Origin: Bog-473 sp963704355
GTDB lineage: Bacteria > Actinomycetota > Acidimicrobiia > Acidimicrobiales > RAAP-2
Reading direction: 5' to 3'
Assembly: GCA_963704355.1 (NCBI GenBank)
Contig: OY969891.1
Coordinates: forward strand, 4,402,001-4,466,000
Length of the DNA: 64,000 nucleotides
Below the pieces are notes generated by a model, which was not told the DNA's origin, searched no databases, and worked only from the letters and a program-made list of their open reading frames with translations. The position numbers and the translations under genes are program-made. This document shows, one piece after another, positions 8,230 to 17,321 of the stretch. Each line of letters begins with the position of its first letter. Within the stretch, counting starts at the first letter, position 1.

Positions 8230-9174
8230 GTGCACGCGGTGGTGATTCGTGACGGCCGGCTCCACTGGGAGGAGCGCGAGGACCCCTTCCCCGGCGACAC
8301 GGAACTGCTGGTTTCCGTGCGGGCGGCCGGGGTGAACTCCGCAGACCTGGTCCAGCGGGTGGGCCTCTATCCCGCCCCACCCGGCTGGCCGCCCGACATC
8401 CCGGGCATGGAGATGGCAGGCGAGGTCGTCGAGGTGGGCCCCTCGGTCACCCTGTTCTCTCCGGGCGACCGGGTGATGGCGGTCGTGGGTGGCGGCGCCC
8501 AGGCCACCCTGGCCTACGTCGACGAGTCCCACGCGCTGAGCGTCCCCGCCTCCATGTCGTGGATCGAGGCGGGTGGGTTTCCCGAGGCGTTCTCGACCGC
8601 GTACGACGCCCTCTTCACGCAGGCCGAGCTCCAGATGGGTGAGCGCGTCCTCGTGAGCGGCGCCGCCGGCGGCGTCGGGACGGCGGGCGTGCAGCTGGCG
8701 GTCGAAGCCGGGGCGCACGTCACCGCCACGGTGCGCGACCCGGCTCGTCGCGACGATGTGGCGGCGTTGGGCGCGCACATCGTCATCCCTCCCGGGGACG
8801 AGTCGTTGAACGGGCCTTACGACGTCGTGCTGGAACTGGTGGGGCAGGCGAGCCTGGCCAACGTGCTCCCGAACCTGGCGCCTTGGTCGCGCGTGGTGGT
8901 GATCGGCGTGGGGTCAGGCGCCCATATCGAGCTCGATCTGATGCTCCTGATGACGAAGCGCGCCCGCATCGGCGGCACCACGCTGCGCTCGCGGAGCCGC
9001 CGGGAGAAGGCTGACGTCGCGGCTGCAATGTCGGCGCACGTCCTCCCCGCGGCCACGGCGGGCCGGCTCTCCGTCCCCATCGACAAGACGTTCCCGTTGT
9101 TCGAGGCGGAGGCCGCCTACGAGCATTTCGCGGCCGGCGGCAAGTTCGGCAAGGTCGTCCTCGTCGCGTCGTGA
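8230..9174 (+). CDS. Zinc-free MDR alcohol dehydrogenase / quinone oxidoreductase-like protein
   Basis: A 314-residue medium-chain dehydrogenase/reductase of the NADPH:quinone oxidoreductase type. The N-terminal GroES-like half has VRAAGVNSADLVQRVGLYP and PGMEMAGEVVEVG. The Rossmann motif is VLVSGAAGGVGTAGVQLA, and the end GGKFGKVVLV is typical. No catalytic-zinc cysteines are visible in the N-terminal half. GTG 8230 (VHAVVIRDG) is chosen because it places the first strand at the N-terminus. The stop overlaps the next GTG start (GTGA), indicating cotranscription with the HAD gene. Confidence 0.88.
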   Translation: MHAVVIRDGRLHWEEREDPFPGDTELLVSVRAAGVNSADLVQRVGLYPAPPGWPPDIPGMEMAGEVVEVGPSVTLFSPGDRVMAVVGGGAQATLAYVDESHALSVPASMSWIEAGGFPEAFSTAYDALFTQAELQMGERVLVSGAAGGVGTAGVQLAVEAGAHVTATVRDPARRDDVAALGAHIVIPPGDESLNGPYDVVLELVGQASLANVLPNLAPWSRVVVIGVGSGAHIELDLMLLMTKRARIGGTTLRSRSRREKADVAAAMSAHVLPAATAGRLSVPIDKTFPLFEAEAAYEHFAAGGKFGKVVLVAS

Positions 9175-9863
9175 TCGAGGCCGTCCTCTTCGACGGGGAT
9201 CAGACGCTGTGGGACTTCCAACGGGTCATGCGCGAGGCGTTGATCGCCACCGCCGACGAGATGCGAGCGGCGCGGCGCGGGTCGTTCACGGACGCCCTGC
9301 AGTGGCAGGACCTCGAACATGACCGAGCCGAGGTCGGCGACGAGCTCAATGGGGTGGAGTACAACCTGGCCCGGCTCCGGGTGCTCGGCTTCGTCCGCAC
9401 GCTGCGGCGCCGGCGCGAGGCGGAGGGCGGTGACGAGTCCGAGGACGCCGAGCTGGCCCAGCGGTTGAGCACCTCTTACTTCGAGCACCGCGACCGCGAT
9501 CCCGCCCTGTTCGACGACACGATCCCCTGCCTCAACGTGCTGCGGCCCCGCTACCGCCTGGGGTTGCTCTCCAACGGGAGCAGGCTGCCCGAAGCGGTCG
9601 GGCTGGGCGGCTACTTCGAGACGGTCGTGTTCGCGCAGGACCACCGGGTCGCCAAACCGGAGAAGGGCATCTTCGAGATCGTCCAACGCGAGATGGAGGT
9701 GTCGCCCGGCGCATGCGTCCTGGTCGGCGATCACCCCCTCCATGACGTCATCGGGGCGAGACAGGCGGGGTGGCACGCCGTCTGGGTCGACCGGGACGCG
9801 GGCGGCGAGTTCGTCCCGCCCGTGGGATCGCGGAACGACCCGATGCGGTCGTCACCTCGCTGA
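9171..9863 (+). CDS. HAD-superfamily hydrolase, C-terminus altered by a -1 frameshift
   Basis: A 230-residue haloacid-dehalogenase phosphatase. Motif I is FDGDQTLWDF, motif II LLSNGSR, and motifs III/IV KPEKGIF and VLVGDHPLHDVIGARQAGWHAVWVDR. The start is GTG 9171, overlapping the preceding stop. As read, the protein ends in an unlikely basic tail. Shifting to the -1 frame at about 9839 gives PDAVVTSLTQLPETIERL and a stop at 9914-9916, which resembles the usual end of the family. The catalytic core is complete either way. The shift could be a sequencing error or a real mutation. Confidence 0.85.
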   Translation: MIEAVLFDGDQTLWDFQRVMREALIATADEMRAARRGSFTDALQWQDLEHDRAEVGDELNGVEYNLARLRVLGFVRTLRRRREAEGGDESEDAELAQRLSTSYFEHRDRDPALFDDTIPCLNVLRPRYRLGLLSNGSRLPEAVGLGGYFETVVFAQDHRVAKPEKGIFEIVQREMEVSPGACVLVGDHPLHDVIGARQAGWHAVWVDRDAGGEFVPPVGSRNDPMRSSPR

Positions 9864-9934
9864 CCCAGCTGCCCGAGACCATCGAGCGACTCGATCGGCC
9901 TTCCGACGGGCGATAAGTCTCCCGCAGCAACCCT

Positions 9935-11137
9935 TCAGCGGGTGAGGATGACCACGCCGGCGTTGGCGCCACGGCCAACGGTGTGCGAGAGGGCGACGCG
10001 CGCCCCTTCCACCTGGCGCGGTCCGCACTCGGCACGCAGCTGGCGGGCCAGCTCGACGATCTGCCCGAGCGCGGACGCACCGAGGGGTTCGCCCTTGGAC
10101 AGGAGCCCCCCGCTCGGGTTCACGGGACGACGACCGCCGAGCTCCATGGCCCCGGAGTCGAGGAGGGCGGCCGAACCTCCCGGCTCGCACAGGCCCAGCT
10201 CTTCGCATGACAAGAGCTCCCTCGCGGCGTCGGTGTCCTGGCACTCGACCACGTCCACGTCCTGCGGACCGAGACCGGCCTCCTCGTAGGCGGCTGTCGC
10301 GGCCAGGGTGGTGGGAGCGGGCGCAGAGTCGTCGGCCAGTCCCGCCAACGGCGTCGACTCGCTGAGCACCGAACCCGGGATGTGCGAGCGCAGGACAGCG
10401 GCGGCGAGCGTGACGGGCGTCTGCGCAGTCGACAGGTCGGCGCGCCGGAGCACGATGGCGGCGGCGCCCTCGTTCGGCGAGCACAGCATGAACAGGTGCA
10501 GGGGTTCGCAGACGACGCGCGAGGCCAGCACCTCTTCGACGGATGTCTCCTTTTGGTACATGGCGTCGGGGTTGGCCGTCCCGTGCCGGCGGTTCTTGAC
10601 CACGACGCGGGCGAGATGGTCCTTCGTGATCCCGGACGTCAAGCACAACCGTTGCGCCCGCAGGCCGAAGAAGGCGGGCGTGGCGGCGAGCCCCGCCTCC
10701 TCCTGCCACGGCTCGAAGAAGGAGGAACGGATGATTCCCTTCGGCATCTTCTCGGTGCCGAACACCAACACCGTGTCGTACTGGCCGGCGCGGATGGCGC
10801 CGGCGGCGAGCATCAGGGCGGCGCCGCCACTGGCGCAGCCGGCTTCCACGTCCACGATCGGCATGCCGGTCATGCCGAGTCGGCTCAGGACCCTGTGGCC
10901 CGTCGCCACCCCGCCGTAGGCCGTGCCGCAGAAGGCGGCCTGGAACCCGCCCTTCCCCACTTCCGCCTCGCGCAGCGCGGCGCGCACCGCCACGACCCCC
11001 ATGTCCGTGGTGGACACGCCGTCGAAGCGCCCGAACGGATGCATCCCCACGCCGGCGATGGCGACGCCGGACGCCGCGCCGGACGCCGCGCCGGACGCCG
11101 CGCCGGATGTCGCGCCGGATGTCGCGCCGGCGGTCAC
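9935..11137 (-). CDS. Thiolase-superfamily lipid-transfer-protein-like acyl-CoA enzyme
   Basis: A 400-residue thiolase-fold protein acting on acyl-CoAs. After a 24-residue repetitive leader (ATSG/AASG units) the domain starts at VAIAGVGMHPFGRF. The nucleophile position is VEAGCASGGAALML, and the C-terminal active-site loops are NPSGGLLSKGEPLGASALGQ and SHTVGRGANAGVV. SCP2/Ltp-type thiolases usually act with a DUF35 OB-fold partner, and one lies immediately upstream with a 4-bp GTGA overlap. Beta-ketothiolase or retro-aldol cleavage of a side-chain acyl-CoA are both possible; the sequence does not decide. Confidence 0.85.
   Translation of the reverse strand: MTAGATSGATSGAASGAASGAASGVAIAGVGMHPFGRFDGVSTTDMGVVAVRAALREAEVGKGGFQAAFCGTAYGGVATGHRVLSRLGMTGMPIVDVEAGCASGGAALMLAAGAIRAGQYDTVLVFGTEKMPKGIIRSSFFEPWQEEAGLAATPAFFGLRAQRLCLTSGITKDHLARVVVKNRRHGTANPDAMYQKETSVEEVLASRVVCEPLHLFMLCSPNEGAAAIVLRRADLSTAQTPVTLAAAVLRSHIPGSVLSESTPLAGLADDSAPAPTTLAATAAYEEAGLGPQDVDVVECQDTDAARELLSCEELGLCEPGGSAALLDSGAMELGGRRPVNPSGGLLSKGEPLGASALGQIVELARQLRAECGPRQVEGARVALSHTVGRGANAGVVILTR
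11066..11130. repeat. 12-nt tandem repeat at the thiolase 5' end
   Basis: About five to six units of a 12-nt sequence (GCCGGACGCCGC and variants with GATGTC) encode the (S-G-A-A/T) leader before the thiolase fold. It sits between the GTG start and the first conserved residue. Confidence 0.8.
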
Positions 11138-11550
11138 GCCGACGTCCCCGGGGCGTGGTCCACCGGAGCGAAGGCGTACGTGACGACGTCGTTCCCCTCG
11201 GCATCACGGTGGAGGGGGACGACGCAGAGCTCCATGGCCTGTCCCGGTTCGAGAGCGCCGGGGTCGCTCTCCGTCAGCCGGGTGATGACGCGCACGCCCT
11301 CGGGCAACTCGACCACGCCGATGCCGAACGGCACCTCGCCTTCGTAGCCCGGAGGGGGCGCCGTCACCGCCGTCCAGGCCCACAGGGTGCCGCGACCGGT
11401 GAGGTCGAGCGGTTCGGGGTCCTCGGTGGCGCAGTAGGTGCAGGCATCGACGCGGGGGAAGAGCACCGAGCCGCAGCTGCCACAGCGGCTCCCAAGCAGC
11501 GCGGGGGGGTCGTCGTCGGTGAAGAGGCCCTCACGGACCATGACGCGCAC
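11134..11550 (-). CDS. DUF35 OB-fold / zinc-ribbon acyl-CoA-binding protein
   Basis: A 138-residue partner protein of thiolases and aldolases. The N-terminal rubredoxin-like zinc ribbon shows all four cysteines (CGSCG then CTYC), followed by an OB-fold with GRGTLWAWTAVTAPPPGYEGEVPFGIGVVELPEG. These proteins bind the CoA tail for a thiolase-fold partner, here the next gene, which overlaps it by 4 bp. GTG 11550 is chosen because a GAGGCGG Shine-Dalgarno precedes it; ATG 11541 lacks one. It lies 9 bp downstream of the SnoaL gene in the same direction. Confidence 0.88.
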   Translation of the reverse strand: MRVMVREGLFTDDDPPALLGSRCGSCGSVLFPRVDACTYCATEDPEPLDLTGRGTLWAWTAVTAPPPGYEGEVPFGIGVVELPEGVRVITRLTESDPGALEPGQAMELCVVPLHRDAEGNDVVTYAFAPVDHAPGTSA

Positions 11551-11559
11551 CGGCCCGCC

Positions 11560-12003
11560 TCAGTTCCCGCTCTCCCGGATCTCCAGGGCGTCGAATTCCC
11601 AGTACGCCCGCAGCGCCGCCAGCTTGCCGGCGCCGTTGGTCCGGTAGGTGTACACGCCGTGGACCACGGCCTGCTGCGCCCCTCCGGCGAGCGTGGTCCG
11701 GATGATCCCGAGGTCGGCCACCTCGTCGCCGCACAGGTAGGACGCCTTGATCTCGAATGTGACCTCCGCGTTCGGGGCGATCACCGTGTCGTAGAACGCG
11801 GCGATCGCCTCCCGCCCGTGGTGTCCCTTCCCTTCCGGATCGAAGGGCGATGGGCCGATCGGGTCCTCGACGACCGCGTCGTCCGCGAACAGATCGAGCC
11901 AGCCCTCCCGGTCCCGCGCCGTCACGGCCGCCCGGGAGCGGATTCCGAGCTCGCGTGCGTTCAGAGGTTCGTTGGCCTTGTGGTCGGTCATCTGGTCGGT
12001 CAT
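11560..12003 (-). CDS. SnoaL-like / NTF2-fold protein
   Basis: A 147-residue small cone-shaped NTF2-fold protein, of the group that includes ketosteroid isomerase-like and polyketide-cyclase-like enzymes. Visible signatures are SRAAVTARDREGWLDLFADDAVVEDPIGPSP and GREAIAAFYDTVIAP. ATG 12003 has GGGAGG 8 nt upstream and is preferred over the longer frame. The first residues repeat MTDQMTD, a small in-frame duplication. It lies between an LLM protein and the DUF35/thiolase pair, all in one direction. The link to sterol or other cyclic acyl-CoA catabolism is inference. Confidence 0.8.
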   Translation of the reverse strand: MTDQMTDHKANEPLNARELGIRSRAAVTARDREGWLDLFADDAVVEDPIGPSPFDPEGKGHHGREAIAAFYDTVIAPNAEVTFEIKASYLCGDEVADLGIIRTTLAGGAQQAVVHGVYTYRTNGAGKLAALRAYWEFDALEIRESGN

Positions 12004-12022
12004 GTGACGGTCTCCCTCCCGG

Positions 12023-12898
12023 TCAGCGGACCTTGGCGATGACGTCGTCGGCAAAGCGGCGCAGGTTGTCGACCTTGGTCTGCAGCGGCTCGGTGTCCTG
12101 CTCGATGCCGTAGGGCCAGCGGAACCCGACGATGACGTCGGTCACGCCGAGCTCGTCGAGCTTGCGCACCCCGTCGGCGCTGTACGCGTCCGCCGAGATG
12201 ACGTGGATCTCGAACGGCTTGTCTTCGGTGCCGTGTTCCTCACGGAGCGCGGCGAGGCGGTCGAGGAGGCGCGGGAGGTCGGCGGGGTCGCCGCCGCCAT
12301 GCAACCACCCGTCCCCGTCGACGGCGGCCCGCTTCAGGGCGGCATCGTGGTGCCCGCCGATAAGGATCGGCACGGCACGACTCGGTGTGGGACACATCTT
12401 TATGGACGGCACGTCGAAGATCTCGCCGTGGAACTCGAAGTAGCCGCCGGCCATGAGGCCGCGCATGACGGCGATCTCCTCATCCATGCGGGTGCCCCGG
12501 CGCTCCCAGGGCACGCCGCAGATGGCGTAGTCCTCTGGCCACGGGCTGGTGCCGACGCCGAGCACGAGGCGGTTGTCGGTCAGCACCGCCGTCGAGCTCG
12601 CCTGCTTCGCGATCAGGACGGGCTGGCGGATCGGGAGCTTGATCACGAACGTGACGAAGCGGATGTCCTCGGTGACGGCGCCCATGGCCGGGATGAGCGA
12701 GAACGGCTCGAGGAACGGCTTGTCCTCGAGGAACTCCCGGGTGCCGTCGGGGTTGAACGGGTACTTGGTGTCGGAGACCTCGGGGTAGCAGATGGAGTCG
12801 GGGACGACGATGGAGTCGTATCCAGCCGCCTCGGCTGCTTGCGCGAGGGGCAGGTAGTACGACGGTTCGGTCATCGACTCCGCATACGAGAAACGCAC
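12023..12898 (-). CDS. LLM-class F420/flavin-dependent oxidoreductase
   Basis: A 291-residue luciferase-like TIM-barrel monooxygenase or reductase. The beginning VRFSYAESMTEPSYYLPLAQAAEAAGYDS and the block RLVLGVGTSPWPEDY match the F420-dependent family used by actinobacteria. GTG 12898 has GGAGG at good distance; the much longer open frame upstream is an artefact of GC-rich DNA opposite the hydroxyacid oxidase gene. It is divergent from the FMN hydroxyacid oxidase (85-bp gap) and heads the leftward LLM - SnoaL - DUF35 - thiolase group. Cofactor (F420 or FMN) and substrate are not determined. Confidence 0.88.
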   Translation of the reverse strand: MRFSYAESMTEPSYYLPLAQAAEAAGYDSIVVPDSICYPEVSDTKYPFNPDGTREFLEDKPFLEPFSLIPAMGAVTEDIRFVTFVIKLPIRQPVLIAKQASSTAVLTDNRLVLGVGTSPWPEDYAICGVPWERRGTRMDEEIAVMRGLMAGGYFEFHGEIFDVPSIKMCPTPSRAVPILIGGHHDAALKRAAVDGDGWLHGGGDPADLPRLLDRLAALREEHGTEDKPFEIHVISADAYSADGVRKLDELGVTDVIVGFRWPYGIEQDTEPLQTKVDNLRRFADDVIAKVR

Positions 12899-12982
12899 GC
12901 CACCTCCGGTTGTTCGATTTCTTCTCTTTTGTCGATTGGTTCGCGGATTGGCCCTGGAGCGGGCGCCGCCTACCATGCGGCG

Positions 12983-14164
12983 GTGTCCGCTCATCCTGCC
13001 AGCACCAGTGCTTCGGGGCGCAACCCGGACGGGGATGGCCTGCGGCTGACCGGCGCGGCGCCCCTGGTGAACGACCTCTCGTTGCCGGAGATGGAGCGGG
13101 AGGCCCGGCACGTGATCGGCGAGATGGCCTACGCCTATTTCTCGGGCGGGGCCGACGACGAGCGCCTGTTGGAGGGGAACGTGGCGGCGTGGGGCCACTG
13201 GCAACTGCACCCGCGAGTCCTGGCCGGGGTCGCCGAGGTGACCACCGCCACGACGCTGCTGGGTGCTGGTGTGGCCTCGCCGGTGGCCATCGCCCCGACC
13301 GCGATCCAGGGTTTGGCGCATGCCGAGGGCGAGGTGGCGACCGCCCGGGGTGCGGCGGCAGCTGGGGCGTTGATGATCCTCTCGTCGTTGGCGACGTGCC
13401 CCCTCGAGGACGTGGCGACGGCTGCGCCGGGGGGGACGCGGTGGATGCAGGTGTACGTGTTGCGGGAGCGGGCTCGCACGGCCGAGCTGGTATCCAGGGC
13501 GGTCTCGAGCGGGTACCAGGCGCTCGTGCTCACCGTCGACGCGCCCGTATCGGGTCTCCGTTTGCGCGAGTGGCGGACCGGCGTACACCTGCCCGACGAC
13601 CTCGCACTGCCCAACCTCGCCGGTGACAGCACGTCGAGCGCCCGAGAAGGGGGTTTCATGGCGGTGGTGACACGGGAATTCGAGCCCGCGCTGACGCCCG
13701 ACGACATCGGATGGTTGGCCGGACTGAGCTCGCTGCCGGTGGTGGTGAAGGGCGTGCAACGGGCCGACGACGCGGCGCGGAGCGTGGAGGCGGGGGCGGC
13801 CGGCCTCGTGGTGTCGAACCACGGGGCCCGCCAGTTGGCCGACGCCCCGGCGACGGCGGACATCCTGCCCGAGATCGTCGACGCGGTTGCCGGGCGGGCC
13901 GAGGTCTACGTCGACGGCGGCGTGCGCCGGGCCCCGGACGTGGTGAAGGCCCTGGCGCTGGGGGCCCGGGCCGCCCTGGTGGGCCGGCCGTCGCTGTGGG
14001 CGGTCGCGACGGGGGGCGCGGACGGGGTGTCGGGGTTGCTCGCGTGGTACGAGGCCGAGCTGCGCCGGACGATGGCGTTGTGCGGGGCCGCGACCGTTGG
14101 GGCCATCGATCGGTCGTTGGTGCGACGGACGCCCGGATGGTCGCTTCCGGGAGCGTTGTCGTGA
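12983..14164 (+). CDS. FMN-dependent alpha-hydroxy acid oxidase/dehydrogenase
   Basis: A 393-residue member of the lactate/glycolate oxidase and L-lactate 2-monooxygenase family. It shows IAPTAIQGLAHAEGEVATARGAAAAG, the FMN strand LILSSLAT-like segment and MQVYV. The phosphate-binding and catalytic block is GAAGLVVSNHGARQLADAPAT (catalytic His in NHGAR), followed by VYVDGGVRRAPDVVKALALGARAALVGRP. These enzymes oxidise 2-hydroxy acids to 2-keto acids. The start is GTG 12983. The stop overlaps the GTG start of the acyl-CoA synthetase gene, so the two form an operon. Confidence 0.9.
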   Translation: MSAHPASTSASGRNPDGDGLRLTGAAPLVNDLSLPEMEREARHVIGEMAYAYFSGGADDERLLEGNVAAWGHWQLHPRVLAGVAEVTTATTLLGAGVASPVAIAPTAIQGLAHAEGEVATARGAAAAGALMILSSLATCPLEDVATAAPGGTRWMQVYVLRERARTAELVSRAVSSGYQALVLTVDAPVSGLRLREWRTGVHLPDDLALPNLAGDSTSSAREGGFMAVVTREFEPALTPDDIGWLAGLSSLPVVVKGVQRADDAARSVEAGAAGLVVSNHGARQLADAPATADILPEIVDAVAGRAEVYVDGGVRRAPDVVKALALGARAALVGRPSLWAVATGGADGVSGLLAWYEAELRRTMALCGAATVGAIDRSLVRRTPGWSLPGALS

Positions 14165-15850
14165 CAACCGTGGCGTCGATGCTGGCGGCCCGGGCGTGCG
14201 ACGACGGCGTCGGGGTGATGGATGCCGGGGGGTCATGGACCTGGCGCCAGGCTGTGCTGGAAGGCGCCGGGCGGGGCGCGCTCGCCCGGTCGGTGACCGG
14301 TTCGGTGGCGCCGCACATCGGAATGCTCCTTCCCAACTGCCCGGAGTACCTGTTCTGGCTCAACGGGGCGGCGTTCGCCGGGGCGGCCATCGTCGGCATC
14401 AACCCGACACGCCGGGGCGAGGCGCTGGCGGCGGACGTCCGGGCCACCGACTGCTCCATGATCGTGACCGACGACGAGGGCGCGTCGTCGCTCGACGGGC
14501 TGGACCTCGGCATGGAGGAGGACCGGGTGCTCGTCGTCGGCAGCGCCCGTTATAAGGCGCTGCTGGCGCCGTTTGTGGGCTCGGCGGAGGCCCAGGTCTT
14601 GGTGGACGAGGCCGGGCGCATCGACGAGGAATCGCTCTACTTGCTGATCTTCACCTCCGGCACGACCGGGGTGCCCAAGGCGGTGCGCTGCACGCAGGGA
14701 CGACTGGCGGGGATCGCCGAGGTGGCGGCGCCCGGCTACGGGTACACCACCGAGGACGTCTGTTACTGCCCCATGCCACTCTTCCACGGCAACGCGCTCG
14801 ATGGCCCTGTGGGGGCCCTCAGTCATGGTCGGGGCGACGATCGCCGTGCGCCCCCGCTTCAGCGCGTCCGCGTTCCTCGACGACGTCCGGCGGTTCCGGG
14901 CGACCAAGTTCAGCTATGTGGGCAAGGCCATCGCATACATCCTGGCCACGCCCGAACGGCCCGACGATGCGGACAACACCCTGCAGAGCGCGTTCGGGAC
15001 CGAGGCCTCGGTACGCGACCGAAGCCGGTTCCGGAAGCGGTTCAAGTGCTACCTGATCGAGGGCTACGGCCAGAGCGAGGGCGGGGCGTCGATCAACCCA
15101 GTGCTCGGCATGCCCAAGGGCGCCCTGGGAAAGCCGGTCGACGGCGTGGACCTCGCGGTCATCAGTCCGGAGACGGGCGAGGAGTGTGAGCGGGCTAAGT
15201 TCGACGACGACGGGCGTCTGCTCAACGCGGGCCAGGCCATCGGGGAGATCGTGAACCGCAGCGGCCGTGGCAAGTTCGAGGGCTACTACCGGCGCGAGGA
15301 CGCCGAGCAGGACCGCCTCCGGGGCGGCTGGTACTGGACCGGCGACCTCGGGTACGTCGACGGCGAGGGGTTCTTCTACTTCGCCGGGCGCAACGGCGAC
15401 TGGTTGCGCGTCGACTCGGAGAACTTCGCCGCCGGGCCTGTCGAGGCGGTTCTTTCACGCCACCCTGACATCGCCGTGGTGGCGGTCTATCCCGTACCCG
15501 ACACCGATTCGGGCGCCGGCGACCAGGTCATGGTCGCTCTCGAGACGGTGCCGGGACGCCCGTTCGATGCCGACGGCTTCGCCGCCTGGCTGCTGGCCCA
15601 GCCGGACCTCGGCCCGAAATGGCTGCCTCGCTACGTGCGCGTCTCGCGCTCGCTCCCGCAAACGGCGACCGGTAAGGTGACCAAGGTCGGGCTCCGCCCC
15701 GAGGCGTGGGTCTGTGACGAGCCGGTCTGGTGGCGACCGCTCGACGGCACCGACGTCCGGTTCGAACCACTGACCGACGACGACCGTTCAAAGCTGGCCG
15801 CCGGGTTGGCCGAGAACGGGCGTCCCCCCGTCGGCACGACGCTCAGCTGA
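14161..15850 (+). pseudogene. Acyl-CoA synthetase (AMP-forming), interrupted by one extra base
   Basis: This encodes a fatty-acid-CoA ligase-like adenylating enzyme (ANL superfamily). The first part has PHIGMLLPNCPEYLFWLNGAAFAGA and the P-loop LLIFTSGTTGVPKAVRCT. The second has YGQSEGG, GWYWTGDLGYVD and the C-terminal lysine region LPQTATGKVTKVGL. Between them, at PLFHGNAL, the frame breaks. Removing the G at 14800 joins NAL to MALWGPSVMVGATIAV and yields one protein of about 562 aa. As written, neither half is functional alone. The cause may be a sequencing error or a recent mutation. The start is GTG 14161, overlapping the previous stop. Confidence 0.88.
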
Positions 15851-16553
15851 CCCCGACGATCTGGAGGACACCGCTCAACTCGCTGACGCGGTGATCGCCC
15901 GGTTCGAGTGGCGGTGCGAGCTGGCCCGCGCGCTCGTCCTCGCGCCACACGTGTACGGCCGTCATGCCCATCCGCCGCGGCCCTCTCACGTCAGGTTCCC
16001 AGGAGTCGCCGACGAACACCGCCTTGGAGGGGTCGATGCCGAGCGACTCGGCCGATCGCTCATAAATACCGGGATGCGGTTTGCGCGATCCGGCCCGCGC
16101 CGACGTGATGCCCGAGTCGACGAGGTGGAGGAGTCCGACCTGGCGGAGGTACCCGTCGAGCTCCCAGCCCCAATTGGAGCAAACGCCGATGGAGAGGCCG
16201 TCGTCGCGCAACGACTCGAGGGTGGCGGCAGCCTCCGGATAGGCCACCATCTCGCCCTGGTCGAGCTCACGCAGCGCGTCGACGAGCGCCTCGGTGTCCG
16301 TGTCCGGGACTCCGCAGGAGCACGCCAGGTCCCGGAGCCGCAACCGCACCCAGGCTTCGTATGCGTCCTCGCTGACGGAGTGCTCTGCATGATCGACGCC
16401 GTCGTATCGGGTGAAGTACCCGTCCAAGACGGCGGACGGCACCTCATAGCCGAAGGAGGTCAAGACGGTTGTGTAATTGGTCGCCCTGGCGTCGACCCAG
16501 TGGGCCAGCGTCCCGTAGAAGTCGAAGATCACGGCGTCAGTCACGGTCCCCAT
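15843..16553 (-). CDS. HAD-superfamily hydrolase (haloacid-dehalogenase type)
   Basis: A 236-residue phosphatase or dehalogenase. Motif I is IFDFYGTLAHW, motif II VCSNWGW, and the end block SRKPHPGIYERSAESLGIDPSKAVFVGDSWEPDVRGPRRMGMTAVHV carries motifs III and IV. ATG 16553 (MGTVTDAVIFDFYGT) is taken as start because motif I normally lies near the N-terminus; the frame continues upstream without recognisable sequence. It converges with the acyl-CoA synthetase, overlapping by 8 bp. The substrate is unknown. Confidence 0.87.
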   Translation of the reverse strand: MGTVTDAVIFDFYGTLAHWVDARATNYTTVLTSFGYEVPSAVLDGYFTRYDGVDHAEHSVSEDAYEAWVRLRLRDLACSCGVPDTDTEALVDALRELDQGEMVAYPEAAATLESLRDDGLSIGVCSNWGWELDGYLRQVGLLHLVDSGITSARAGSRKPHPGIYERSAESLGIDPSKAVFVGDSWEPDVRGPRRMGMTAVHVWREDERAGQLAPPLEPGDHRVSELSGVLQIVGVS

Positions 16554-16663
16554 TGTGGCGCCGGGCGGTGACACAACCGGTGCCCACGCGCCCGGCTGAC
16601 CTGCTGAGCTGCTGACCGGCTGAACTGCTCGGGCTGGCCAATCAGGTAATACTGCACTCCGAC

Positions 16664-17299
16664 ATGGCCGTCGACGAGCAGCACTCCGACGCCCTCCCCC
16701 CAGAAGCGGGACAGGGCCCCGACGCATCCGGCGAGCCAAAGTCCAACCGCTGGATCGTCGAGTTGGGCGTCGTCGTCGTCATCGCCGTCGTGGTGGCGAT
16801 CCTGCTCCGGGCGTTCGTCGTCGCGACGTACTCCATTCCATCGGGCTCCATGGAACCGACGCTCCAAATCGGCGATCGCATCGTGGTGGACAAGCTCAGC
16901 TACGACCTGCACGGCGTAGACCGCGCCAACATCATCGTGTTCTCCACACCTCCCAAGGAGGATTGCGCCGGCCCGCCGGTGTCCGATCTGGTCAAGCGCG
17001 TGATCGGGCTACCGGGTGAGACCATCTCGCTGTCGGGCGGTCGCGTCTATATCAATGGCCACTACCTCCCCGAGCCGTGGCTGCCGGCGGCGGTCCAGAA
17101 CGAGACCTATCCGGGCCCGTCACCAGCTTCCTATGCGCTACACCGTCCCTTCCGTATCCCGGAGGGTGACGTGTACGTGATGGGCGACAACCGGACTTTT
17201 TCGTGTGACAGCCGTTACTGGGGCCCGATCGCCGAATCGACGATCGTCGGAAAGGTCGACCTACGGATCTGGCCGTTGTCACGGCTCGGCATCTTCTGA
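16664..17299 (+). CDS. lepB: Signal peptidase I
   Basis: A 211-residue membrane serine protease that removes Sec/Tat signal peptides on the outer face of the membrane. One transmembrane segment (about residues 33-52, ELGVVVVIAVVVAILLRAFVV) precedes the catalytic Ser box YSIPSGSMEPTLQIGDRI. The Lys general base lies in DLVKRVIGLPGETI, and the family end box is GDNRTFSCDSRYWGPI. The length suits Gram-positive type enzymes. No ribosomal-protein or rnhB neighbours are present, unlike the usual lepB context, so this may be one of several paralogues. It could process the many exported proteins of the 26-46 kb island. Confidence 0.94.
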   Translation: MAVDEQHSDALPPEAGQGPDASGEPKSNRWIVELGVVVVIAVVVAILLRAFVVATYSIPSGSMEPTLQIGDRIVVDKLSYDLHGVDRANIIVFSTPPKEDCAGPPVSDLVKRVIGLPGETISLSGGRVYINGHYLPEPWLPAAVQNETYPGPSPASYALHRPFRIPEGDVYVMGDNRTFSCDSRYWGPIAESTIVGKVDLRIWPLSRLGIF

Positions 17300-17321
17300 G
17301 GCTGAGGCCGTCCCGACACGG

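Noticed and set aside
9852..11207. A 451-aa minus-strand frame over the thiolase gene
   Set aside because: Arg-rich shadow; the thiolase frame holds all active-site motifs.
12203..14236. Very long open frames across the LLM and hydroxyacid oxidase genes on both strands
   Set aside because: Only the parts from GTG 12898 (minus) and GTG 12983 (plus) carry family sequence; the extensions are antisense to each other.
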